From Lachnospiraceae bacterium (GTDB lineage Bacteria; Bacillota; Clostridia; Lachnospirales; Lachnospiraceae): 5,072 nucleotides of DNA. The notes below the pieces were generated by a model. It saw nothing but the letters and a program-made list of their open reading frames with translations. It was not told where the DNA came from and made no database searches. How positions within the stretch are numbered: the first letter of the stretch is position 1; the number at the start of each line of letters is the position of its first letter. The stretch is taken from contig CAAEEI010000191.1 in the NCBI GenBank assembly GCA_900754855.1, positions 1 through 5,072 of the forward strand, given 5' to 3'. A program made the position numbers and the translations under genes. Positions 1 through 5,072 of the stretch are shown in pieces.

Positions 1-86
1 GAACGGACGTGCTTACCGGGGACAAAATCTCTTTTGACGGTGGTTATCTGCTGCCGGCCCACAGCATTTTCTTCTGGAAAGTCTGA
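1..86 (+). CDS. C-terminal tail of a probable glycoside hydrolase (partial)
   Basis: Only the last 27 codons are visible, read in the frame that starts at base 3 and ends at the TGA at 84-86. The peptide contains DVLTGDKISFDGGYLLPAHS and ends in IFFWKV. The pattern 'D-V/L-L-T-G ... hydrophobic strand ... L-P-A/P-(Y/H)-S' is what one often sees at the C-terminal beta-sandwich of glycosidases such as the GH13 and GH42 families, where the final strand packs on the catalytic barrel. That is pattern recognition on a short stretch, so the family cannot be fixed. The other two forward frames are less protein-like: one hits a stop early, the other reads into the downstream palindrome. The body of the gene lies outside the window to the left. 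It is followed by an AT-rich palindrome rather than a classical terminator. Confidence 0.5.
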   Translation, partial: TDVLTGDKISFDGGYLLPAHSIFFWKV

Positions 87-87
87 G

Positions 88-123
88 TTTTTTATGGAAA
101 AAAATTATATTTTCCATAAAAAA
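88..123. repeat. Perfect 14-bp AT-rich palindrome (possible operator)
   Basis: The left arm 88-101 (TTTTTTATGGAAAA) is an exact reverse complement of the right arm 110-123 (TTTTCCATAAAAAA), with an 8-base centre. It starts 2 bases after the stop codon of the upstream gene and ends 17 bases before the -35 box of the next promoter. Only two G-C pairs lie in each arm. The U-rich side is 5' and the A-rich side 3' on either strand, the reverse of an intrinsic terminator; the nearest T-tract (131-135) is separated from the stem by 7 bases. A protein-binding operator or a weak, atypical terminator are both possible. The symmetry is directly seen; the function is inference. Confidence 0.6.
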
Positions 124-140
124 ATGTAAGTTTTTCTTTA

Positions 141-168
141 TTGACAAAAGAAACGCTCCGCTTATAAT
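141..168 (+). promoter_or_regulatory. Consensus sigma-70/SigA promoter for the HD gene
   Basis: A perfect -35 box TTGACA (141-146) and a perfect -10 box TATAAT (163-168) are separated by 16 bases. Transcription would begin near 175, giving a leader of about 45 bases before the start codon at 220. Both hexamers match the housekeeping consensus at every position, which predicts strong expression unless a repressor acts here. One arm of a 9-bp inverted repeat (151-159) lies inside the spacer. Confidence 0.88.
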
Positions 169-217
169 GGGAAAAGGAAAGTTTAGTTTCTATTTATTTC
201 CATATAAGGGAGCGTTT
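151..217. repeat. 9-bp inverted repeat flanking the transcription start
   Basis: AAACGCTCC at 151-159 is the exact reverse complement of GGAGCGTTT at 209-217. The left arm sits in the -35/-10 spacer and the right arm overlaps the ribosome binding site of the HD gene. Because the left arm is upstream of the expected transcription start, it cannot form a hairpin in the transcript from this promoter. If functional, it would be a pair of DNA half-sites. It may also be chance. Confidence 0.4.
206..212 (+). promoter_or_regulatory. Ribosome binding site of the HD gene
   Basis: AAGGGAG lies 7 bases before the ATG at 220 and fixes this start. It overlaps the right arm of the inverted repeat at 209-217. 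Confidence 0.8.
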
Positions 218-219
218 TT

Positions 220-681
220 ATGTACTTAACACAGAAAGAACTCAAAGAAATCCATGATTATCTGGAGGGATACCGCAATACCCCTGAGGCGCAATCCATG
301 AAGCAGTACTGTCAGCATGGCGCCGTCAGTACTTATGACCATGTCATGCATGTAACTTATTTAAGTTATTATCTGAACAGACGTCTCGGTCTGGGGGCAG
401 ACAGCAAATCCCTGGTCATCGGCTCTTTTCTCCATGATTTTTATTTATACGACTGGCACGAAAAAAACAGGGCGCACCAATGGCATGGTTTTCATCATCC
501 ACAAAAAGCATTACGCAATGCCAACCGTCTTTTTTCTCTGAACAGAAAGGAACAGGCAATCATCTGTCAGCATATGTGGCCTCTGACCATTCGCACCATT
601 CCTTCCTGTCGCGAATCTCTGATCGTCTGTATTTCCGATAAAATCAGTTCGACCATTGAAACGCTTTTCCGGAGAACGTAA
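220..681 (+). CDS. Small HD-domain phosphohydrolase-like protein
   Basis: A 153-residue, probably cytoplasmic protein with no signal peptide or membrane segment. It carries the metal-binding pattern of the HD superfamily: His41 in YDHVMHV, the defining His72-Asp73 pair in FLHDFYLYDW, His92/His93, His118 in the QHMWPLT stretch, and Asp140 in VCISDKISS. HD proteins usually hydrolyse phosphate mono- or diesters of nucleotides using one or two divalent metals. The substrate of this short form is unknown to me. All expected ligands are present, so it looks intact and enzymatically competent. The start is set by a strong ribosome binding site and a perfect upstream promoter. It appears to be a single-gene transcript, converging on the HAD gene with a 4-base gap and no terminator between them. 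The family assignment is firm; the biological role is not. Confidence 0.88.
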   Translation: MYLTQKELKEIHDYLEGYRNTPEAQSMKQYCQHGAVSTYDHVMHVTYLSYYLNRRLGLGADSKSLVIGSFLHDFYLYDWHEKNRAHQWHGFHHPQKALRNANRLFSLNRKEQAIICQHMWPLTIRTIPSCRESLIVCISDKISSTIETLFRRT

Positions 682-685
682 TCCT

Positions 686-1459
686 TCAGCCCGGAATCTC
701 GCCTACACCATTTAAAATCAACCTTGGACGATACGGGTATTGTTCACAGATTTCCGGCGTCGTTACCCCGGATAAAACGAGGACCGTATCCAGACCGGTT
801 TCGATTCCGGCAATGATGTCCGTATCCATCCGGTCGCCGATAATTACGGCATTTTGTGAATGAACATCCAAAAGACGTAAACCGGTACGCATCATCAGCG
901 GATTCGGTTTTCCCACAAAATAAGCGTTTTTCCCCGTTGCCAGTTCAATCGGAGCAATCAACGCCCGACAGGCCGGAGCAATACCGGTTTCTGTCGGCCC
1001 GGTCAGATCGTAGTTCGTGCCGATCAGTTTCGCCCCGGCATTAACCAGACGAATAGCCTTGGTAATCTGTTCCAGATTATAGCAGGAGGATTCTCCCACA
1101 ACCACATAATCCGGATCCACATCGTTATACATGATGCCCTTATCGTACAAGGCATTCAGTATGCCATGTTCCCCGACAACATAGGCGCTGCAGCCCGGCG
1201 CCTGGCTGTCCAAAAAGCATGCCGTTGCCAGAGCGCTGGTATAAAAATGAGATTCATCCACAGCAAGTCCCATTCTTGCCAGTTTATTTTGTAATTCTCT
1301 TGGCGTATACTGACTGGAATTGGTCAGAAACAAAAAATGTTTCTTCTGCTCATTTAACCACTGTACAAATTCCTTCACCCCCGGCAAAAGTCGATTTCCA
1401 TGATAAATGACGCCATCCATATCACAGATAAAACCTTCTTTATTTCTTAAAGTTTCCAT
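686..1459 (-). CDS. HAD-IIA family hydrolase (NagD-like sugar/nucleotide phosphatase)
   Basis: A 257-residue cytoplasmic protein with all motifs of the haloacid dehalogenase superfamily in order. Motif I is DMDGV with nucleophile Asp13 and acid/base Asp15. Motif II is LTNSS at 45-49 (Thr46, Asn47). Lys184 lies in VGKPNP at 182-187. Motif IV is IGDRMDTDI at 207-215 (Asp209, Asp214, magnesium ligands). The long insert between motifs II and III (about 75-180) is the type-IIA cap domain of the NagD/AraL/4-nitrophenylphosphatase/phosphoglycolate phosphatase-like group. Length is normal for that group. Members dephosphorylate small sugar phosphates or nucleotides, often as metabolite clean-up, and the sequence does not reveal which substrate. 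The start ATG is preceded by AGGAGG at 1467-1472, 7 bases away. A candidate promoter lies at 1561-1589. The gene follows the ABC-F gene on the same strand after 169 bases and so is probably its own transcription unit. Confidence 0.92.
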   Translation of the reverse strand: METLRNKEGFICDMDGVIYHGNRLLPGVKEFVQWLNEQKKHFLFLTNSSQYTPRELQNKLARMGLAVDESHFYTSALATACFLDSQAPGCSAYVVGEHGILNALYDKGIMYNDVDPDYVVVGESSCYNLEQITKAIRLVNAGAKLIGTNYDLTGPTETGIAPACRALIAPIELATGKNAYFVGKPNPLMMRTGLRLLDVHSQNAVIIGDRMDTDIIAGIETGLDTVLVLSGVTTPEICEQYPYRPRLILNGVGEIPG

Positions 1460-1466
1460 AGGTTTT

Positions 1467-1472
1467 CCTCCT
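1467..1472 (-). promoter_or_regulatory. Ribosome binding site of the HAD gene
   Basis: AGGAGG on the minus strand, 7 bases upstream of the ATG at 1459. It is a full match to the Shine-Dalgarno core and supports this start. Confidence 0.85.
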
Positions 1473-1483
1473 GTTCTTCTTCT

Positions 1484-1520
1484 ATTTTACCCGAAACTTT
1501 TTTTCCCATCCGAGTAAAAT
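1484..1520 (-). repeat. Stem-loop in the leader of the HAD gene
   Basis: On the minus strand ATTTTAC (1514-1520) pairs with GTAAAAT (1484-1490). The stem extends inward by five more pairs, two of them G-U, giving about 12 pairs around a 13-base loop rich in A. It ends 11 bases upstream of the AGGAGG of the HAD gene. No U-tract follows it on the minus strand, so it is not a classical terminator. It could be an mRNA-stabilising or translation-modulating leader hairpin, or part of the 3' end of the ABC-F transcript. The pairing is seen; the role is inferred. Confidence 0.4.
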
Positions 1521-1560
1521 ATCTGATCCATCCTTTTTATTCTTTATCATCGACAGCTTC

Positions 1561-1589
1561 ATCATAACAAAGATAACGTCCTCCTTCAA
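1561..1589 (-). promoter_or_regulatory. Candidate sigma-70 promoter for the HAD gene
   Basis: On the minus strand TTGAAG (1584-1589, four of six consensus bases) and TATGAT (1561-1566, five of six) are separated by exactly 17 bases. Transcription would start near 1554, leaving a leader of roughly 95 bases before the HAD start codon, which would include the stem-loop at 1484-1520. The spacing and match are good but unproven. Confidence 0.5.
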
Positions 1590-1595
1590 GAGAGT

Positions 1596-1610
1596 GCAGA
1601 TAAAATCTGC
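1596..1610 (-). repeat. Short hairpin after the ABC-F gene
   Basis: GCAGAT (1596-1601) and ATCTGC (1605-1610) form a 6-pair stem with a 3-base loop, beginning 18 bases past the ABC-F stop codon on the minus strand. The bases that follow on the minus strand (ACTCTCTTG) are not a U-tract, so any terminator function would be weak. It is the only compact hairpin close to the end of the operon. Confidence 0.35.
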
Positions 1611-1628
1611 GTAAGATTCAGGTAAAAT

Positions 1629-3509
1629 CTAACTATCCTGATAATGGATAAAAGCGTCTTCATAGGCCATCCATTTTTCATACCAGCAAAGACATTCCTC
1701 CGCATATTGTTTTTCATATTGCCGATACTCTTCTGTCCATCGTTCCAGAGCTTCCCCTCCATCCCATAACGCATGCAGATATACCTCCTCTGTCCGGAGA
1801 AGAAAATCTTCCAATTCTTTTTTCACCCGGGCAAGTTCCTGCCCGGCCAGGGCCAGTTGCCAGTCTGCATAGGACTGTTCGGTAGAAAAACGTGGACTTT
1901 GCATTCTCTTTTTTTCAGGAACATCTGAAAGCCCCTGTATCAGCAGCGAATTTTCCACAGCAACTGCCTCGGCTCCTGCCCATCCAAACTGCTCTTTTCG
2001 CTCCAGATGTTGAAGATAATGCACATAACCAAACGGATAATACGTTACGGTATCCTCATTAAAAATCAGCAGGGAATCCGCCACCTCTTTTAAAAAATAG
2101 CGGTCATGGGAAATAAACAGCATCGTTCCCTCATAAGCGTTAAAAGCCGATTCCAACGTTTCTTTTGCAGCAAGATCCATGTGATTGGTCGGTTCATCCA
2201 ACACCAGAAAATTAGGCCGTGCTTCCAATATTTCTGCCAGAACCAGACGGCTTTTTTCTCCTCCGGATAAAGCAGAAACTTTCTTGCTGCTGTTCTCTCC
2301 GGAGAATAAATAGTTCCCCAGAATCGTTTTTACTTCTTTTATGGTCAGGGCAGGATAATGATCATGAAAATGTTCCCACACTCTCTGCGTCGAAACGATT
2401 TCTGCGGAATGCTGATCAAAATATCCGATCCTGACATGGTTTCCCTGTCGAAAAGTTCCCCCCAGGGCAGGAATCTGTCCGGTAATCGTCCGGATAAATG
2501 TCGTTTTTCCACTGCCATTGGCACCAATGATGCCGATTTTTTGTCCTCTCCGGATGCGCAGGGTAATTTCTTTTAAACATTGATCGTATCCTATCCGCAA
2601 TCCTTCGGTTTCCAGAACCGTTTTACTGCCCGGGACAGCAGGAACAATTTTATCGGTAAACCTGTGTGCTTGACAATCCGATGGTTTTTCCAGAATCTGC
2701 ATTCGTTCCAAAACCTTTTTTTTCGATCTTGCCATGGCAGCCTTTTTTGGTTTATGCTTAAATTTTTCAATCAGCGCAGTCAGCCGGATAATTTCTTTTT
2801 GTTGTTCCCGGTAATTTTTATATTCTGCTTTTCTTTTCTTCTCTCTTTGTCGGCGGTACTCGGTATAATTACCGGCATAACGGCACAATTTTCCCTCTTC
2901 CAGTTCATAAACCACATGCACGGTCTGATCCAGAAAGAAGCGGTCGTGAGAAACAAGAACGACTGCTTTTTCATAATTGCGAATATAGTCTTCCATCCAT
3001 TCTACGGCGGCAATATCCAGATGATTCGTTGGTTCATCCAGCAGAAGAATATCCGGTTTTTGAAGAAAAAGTTTGATCATGGCGATTTTTGTCCGCTCTC
3101 CACCGGAAAAATCTTGCAGTTTTTTCTTTTTTTCCTCTTTGGTAAATCCCATCCCGGTAAAAATCCGGTCATACTCTTGCTCAAAATCATATCTTTCCCG
3201 GGAATAAATGTCTTTGACCGGGCACAGGGACAATAATTCTTCTTCCACCGTCTGTTGGCCGTTGGTCAGCAAATTCTGATGAAGCATACCGACGGTCGTA
3301 TTCCTGGCCAGAAAAATTCCCGGTGAAAAACGTCGGTCATCCCGGTCCAGGGTCAGTTCTCCGGCAATAAGACGAAGCAACGTTGTTTTTCCCGCGCCAT
3401 TTTGCCCGGTAACCGCGATTTTTTCTTTTCCCCGGATTTCAAAATCAATATGGTTTAAAATCGTCTTCCCTTCCAGAGAAAGCGTTCCGTCTGTAATCTG
3501 ATATAGCAT
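1629..3509 (-). CDS. ABC-F family ATPase (YdiF/Uup-like, ribosome-associated)
   Basis: A 626-residue soluble protein with two ATP-binding cassettes and no membrane domain, the hallmark of ABC-F proteins. Cassette 1 has Walker A GQNGAGKTT (35-43), signature SGGE (135-138), Walker B LLLDEPTNHLD (155-165) and SHDR (187-190). Cassette 2 has GANGSGKTT (329-337), SGGEKSR (415-421), LVLDEPTNHMD (435-445) and SHDR (467-470). The basic, helical linker at about 220-275, with FKHKPKKAAMARSKKK, is the P-site tRNA interaction region. Residues from about 505 on form a C-terminal extension, probably coiled coil after 555. ABC-F proteins bind the ribosomal E site; some resolve stalled translation, others protect against antibiotics. 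This one looks more like a housekeeping YdiF type, though resistance cannot be excluded. The start at 3509 is chosen because AGGAG lies 7 bases upstream; an in-frame ATG at 3545 would overlap the previous gene. It begins 16 bases after the MOSC-MogA gene. Confidence 0.93.
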   Translation of the reverse strand: MLYQITDGTLSLEGKTILNHIDFEIRGKEKIAVTGQNGAGKTTLLRLIAGELTLDRDDRRFSPGIFLARNTTVGMLHQNLLTNGQQTVEEELLSLCPVKDIYSRERYDFEQEYDRIFTGMGFTKEEKKKKLQDFSGGERTKIAMIKLFLQKPDILLLDEPTNHLDIAAVEWMEDYIRNYEKAVVLVSHDRFFLDQTVHVVYELEEGKLCRYAGNYTEYRRQREKKRKAEYKNYREQQKEIIRLTALIEKFKHKPKKAAMARSKKKVLERMQILEKPSDCQAHRFTDKIVPAVPGSKTVLETEGLRIGYDQCLKEITLRIRRGQKIGIIGANGSGKTTFIRTITGQIPALGGTFRQGNHVRIGYFDQHSAEIVSTQRVWEHFHDHYPALTIKEVKTILGNYLFSGENSSKKVSALSGGEKSRLVLAEILEARPNFLVLDEPTNHMDLAAKETLESAFNAYEGTMLFISHDRYFLKEVADSLLIFNEDTVTYYPFGYVHYLQHLERKEQFGWAGAEAVAVENSLLIQGLSDVPEKKRMQSPRFSTEQSYADWQLALAGQELARVKKELEDFLLRTEEVYLHALWDGGEALERWTEEYRQYEKQYAEECLCWYEKWMAYEDAFIHYQDS

Positions 3510-3516
3510 AGATGAT

Positions 3517-3521
3517 CTCCT
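3517..3521 (-). promoter_or_regulatory. Ribosome binding site deciding the ABC-F start
   Basis: AGGAG on the minus strand, 7 bases before the ATG at 3509. It lies between the stop of the MOSC-MogA gene (3526) and this ATG, which suits reinitiation by ribosomes finishing the upstream gene. The in-frame ATG at 3545 has no comparable site. Confidence 0.8.
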
Positions 3522-3525
3522 GTTT

Positions 3526-4458
3526 TTATCGGGCGCATTCCCCATCGCGTCCCGTCAGTATCCGAATGCCATGTTCCAATTGATCAAGAACCAGCGAAAG
3601 ACATTCTCTTACCGCTTTGGGACTGCCGGGGAGATTGACGATCAGCGTCTTATTTCGGATGACCGACGCCTCACGAGATAACATGGCCCTTCTTGTGATC
3701 TGCAAAGAACCCGCCCGAATTGCCTCCGCAATCCCCGGCGCATTTCGTGTAGCTACCGCTAAGGTAGCTTCCGGCGTACAATCCCGTTCCGAAAATCCGG
3801 TTCCTCCGGTTGTCAGAATCAGGTTAACCTGTCTCTGGTCAGCCAATCGGATCAGATGTTTTTTCAGCAATGCCATTTCATCGGGAAGCAAAAGCGTTTC
3901 GACGATACGATAACCGGCTTTTTCCAGTTCTTCCACGATCACCGGACCACTTTCATCCTTTCTTAATCCTTTTGCCCCCTGATCGCTGAGCGTAAGGACT
4001 GCCGCCGTTAAGGGGCGATCTTCTTTTGGAGGAAGAACTTCCACACTATCTCCCTTTTGGATCATCCCCGGTTTTCTGACTTCAGCAAATACGCCTTCTC
4101 TGGGCATGATGCAATCTCCCACCTGTTGATAAATGGCACAATGACTGTGACACTCTTTACCAATCTGGGTCATTTCCAGTTCTGCTTTTCCGATGCGAAA
4201 CCGTGTACCTACCGGAAGCTGACGAAAATCAATGCCTTCTACAATAAGATTTTCTCCAAAGGCGCCAAAGTCCACTGCCGCTCCCTTTTTCCTGAATGCT
4301 TCTATTTTTTCATAAGAAAGCAAACTGACCTGACGATGCCATCGGCCGCCATGGGCATCTCCTTCTATCCCCCAATTTTCTTTCAATGTGGCGGAATCTA
4401 CTTCTTTTTTCTGCGTTCCTCGCTGTTCACTGATACATATTCCTCTGATTATTCCCAT
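3526..4458 (-). CDS. MOSC domain - MogA/MoaB molybdopterin adenylyltransferase fusion
   Basis: A 310-residue cytoplasmic protein with two domains. Residues 1 to about 142 form a MOSC domain: GIEGDAHGG (30-38), FGENL (67-71), a late strand with GKECHSHC (100-107), and REGVFAEV (120-127). Cys103 is the likely conserved cysteine that carries sulfur in MOSC proteins. Residues 150 to 305 form a MogA/MoaB domain: AVLTLSDQG (153-161), the TTGGTGFSERDCTPEA stretch (216-231) with its molybdopterin-binding glycines and Asp226, APGIAEA (240-246), and NLPGSPKA (275-282). MogA-type enzymes activate molybdopterin with ATP to adenylyl-molybdopterin before metal insertion. MOSC domains bind or sulfurate the cofactor. 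The start at 4458 has AGAGG 8 bases upstream; the longer frame to 4560 would read through the end of moaA out of frame and adds a low-complexity, non-homologous N-terminus. It lies 46 bases after moaA, in the same operon. Confidence 0.92.
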   Translation of the reverse strand: MGIIRGICISEQRGTQKKEVDSATLKENWGIEGDAHGGRWHRQVSLLSYEKIEAFRKKGAAVDFGAFGENLIVEGIDFRQLPVGTRFRIGKAELEMTQIGKECHSHCAIYQQVGDCIMPREGVFAEVRKPGMIQKGDSVEVLPPKEDRPLTAAVLTLSDQGAKGLRKDESGPVIVEELEKAGYRIVETLLLPDEMALLKKHLIRLADQRQVNLILTTGGTGFSERDCTPEATLAVATRNAPGIAEAIRAGSLQITRRAMLSREASVIRNKTLIVNLPGSPKAVRECLSLVLDQLEHGIRILTGRDGECAR

Positions 4459-4466
4459 TTTTTCAT

Positions 4467-4471
4467 CCTCT
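4467..4471 (-). promoter_or_regulatory. Ribosome binding site deciding the MOSC-MogA start
   Basis: AGAGG on the minus strand, 8 bases before the ATG at 4458, within the 46-base gap after moaA. It supports the 310-residue form of the protein over a 344-residue reading that overlaps moaA. Confidence 0.7.
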
Positions 4472-4504
4472 GTCTCTTCCTTTTCAATGTGGAAACCGCT
4501 GCAG

Positions 4505-5072
4505 TCATCCCCCGATGGAGGACATTTTTTTTCCTTCCGTAATCTCTTCCGGATTCTCAAAACAATGTGCCTGTGGTTTCTCTGCGATTGCCCTGGCCAA
4601 AACCGTACTGATCTTCAGATTCTGTTCCTTTTCCGTCATATGCGGATCTCTTATAATCTCCCGTAAATCCACGGTACTTTTATAGCAAAGACAGGGTTTG
4701 ATCTCCCCCTGTGCACTCATCCGTATACGGTTACAGTGGGCGCAAAATTTCCCATGGAGAGCGCTGATCAGGCCGATGCATCCACAAAATCCCGGAATAT
4801 GGTAATAGGTGGCAGGACCGTTTCCACGAGGAGTCTCTTCCTTTTCCAGCGCAGGGTATTCTTTCTCCAGCATTTTTTTCACCCACTGGTTAGACACACC
4901 CTGAAACTGATTTCCCGTCCCAATAGGCATCAACTCGATAAAACGTACATCAACAGGATGATTTCTGGTATATTCCACCAGTGTCTTCCATTCTTGTTGA
5001 TTGTATTCTTTCATCAAAACTGTATTCATCTTGACTTTAAGACCTGCTTTTACGGCCGCCTCCATGCCATGC
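4505..5072 (-). CDS. moaA: GTP 3',8-cyclase MoaA, C-terminal part (partial)
   Basis: The last 188 residues are present; the gene runs off the right edge, so the radical-SAM N-terminus with its first CxxxCxxC cluster is not seen. MoaA converts GTP to (8S)-3',8-cyclo-GTP, the first step of molybdenum cofactor synthesis, in the cytoplasm. Diagnostic features are NTVLMK, the RFIELMPIG strand, and the second cluster motif C-x2-C-x13-C in KFCAHCNRIRMSAQGEIKPC (first two cysteines encoded at 4733-4744, third at 4691-4693). The protein ends in MSSIGG, the conserved Gly-Gly tail needed for activity in MoaA. An ATG at 5063-5065 exists but lies inside the barrel, after an in-frame His-Gly, and is not the true start. 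It is the first visible gene of the minus-strand run and is followed without a terminator by the MOSC-MogA gene. Confidence 0.95.
   Translation of the reverse strand, partial: HGMEAAVKAGLKVKMNTVLMKEYNQQEWKTLVEYTRNHPVDVRFIELMPIGTGNQFQGVSNQWVKKMLEKEYPALEKEETPRGNGPATYYHIPGFCGCIGLISALHGKFCAHCNRIRMSAQGEIKPCLCYKSTVDLREIIRDPHMTEKEQNLKISTVLARAIAEKPQAHCFENPEEITEGKKMSSIGG

Noticed and set aside
88..123. Classical rho-independent terminator for the upstream gene
   Set aside because: The stem has only two G-C pairs, is flanked by A residues on the 3' side, and the nearest T-tract is 7 bases away.
2580..3236. 218-codon open frame on the + strand opposite the ABC-F gene
   Set aside because: It is rich in Phe, Ile and Leu as expected for the antisense of Lys/Glu-rich codons, has no recognisable domain, and lies fully within a well-supported gene.
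3510..3545. Longer ABC-F start at 3545 adding 12 residues
   Set aside because: It overlaps the end of the MOSC-MogA gene, has no good ribosome binding site, and the added residues precede the natural beta-strand start MLYQITDG, which has AGGAG 7 bases upstream.
4057..4542. 161-codon open frame on the + strand opposite the MOSC-MogA gene
   Set aside because: Antisense shadow of a conserved coding region with no recognisable motif.
4459..4560. Longer MOSC-MogA start at 4560 adding 34 residues
   Set aside because: It overlaps the moaA coding end in another frame, the added peptide is charged and unlike a MOSC N-terminus, and the ATG at 4458 has AGAGG at proper distance.
5063..5065. ATG at 5063-5065 as the start of moaA
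   Set aside because: The frame stays open to the window edge, and the residues after it match the middle of MoaA, not its N-terminus; the radical-SAM cluster motif must lie outside the window.
1..5072. CRISPR array, tRNA, rRNA, insertion sequence, phage or defence genes
   Set aside because: No regularly spaced repeats, no cloverleaf-like or rRNA-like stretches, no transposase, integrase or known defence-protein motifs were seen on either strand.

Overview
The window looks like a piece of a Firmicutes chromosome, most likely a Clostridia/Lachnospiraceae-type gut bacterium. The reasons are consensus sigma-70 style promoters, strong purine-rich ribosome binding sites (AGGAGG, AAGGGAG), moderate G+C, and protein types common in that group: a MOSC-MogA fusion, a YdiF-like ABC-F protein and a short HD-domain protein. 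The taxonomic statement is inference from gene content, not from a marker gene.

Layout. At the left edge (1-86, + strand) is the 3' tail of a gene whose last residues resemble the C-terminal beta-sandwich of a glycoside hydrolase. After a 133-base intergenic region with a perfect AT-rich palindrome and a textbook promoter comes a small HD-domain phosphohydrolase gene (220-681, +). It converges, with only 4 bases between stop codons, on a HAD-IIA (NagD-like) phosphatase gene (686-1459, -). A 169-base intergenic region follows, holding a probable promoter for the HAD gene and two hairpins. The rest of the window is a minus-strand gene run, read right to left: moaA (cut by the window edge, 4505-5072), a MOSC-MogA fusion gene (3526-4458) and an ABC-F ATPase gene (1629-3509). 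The gaps of 46 and 16 bases hold no terminator, so these three probably form one transcript. No stretch longer than 300 bases lacks a gene.

Function. MoaA starts molybdenum cofactor synthesis by converting GTP to the cyclic pyranopterin precursor. The MogA-type half of the fusion acts late, adenylating molybdopterin before metal insertion, and the MOSC half probably handles sulfur transfer to, or binding of, the finished cofactor. The ABC-F protein belongs to a ribosome-associated class with no known role in cofactor synthesis and may be a passenger of the operon. The HAD and HD genes are housekeeping-type hydrolases of unknown substrate.

I found no CRISPR array, tRNA, rRNA, insertion sequence or phage gene, and no convincing new multi-gene system. 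The observations most worth checking are the cofactor-synthesis/ABC-F gene coupling, the palindrome at 88-123, the inverted repeat around the HD promoter, and the small reading-frame remnants and hairpins downstream of the ABC-F gene.
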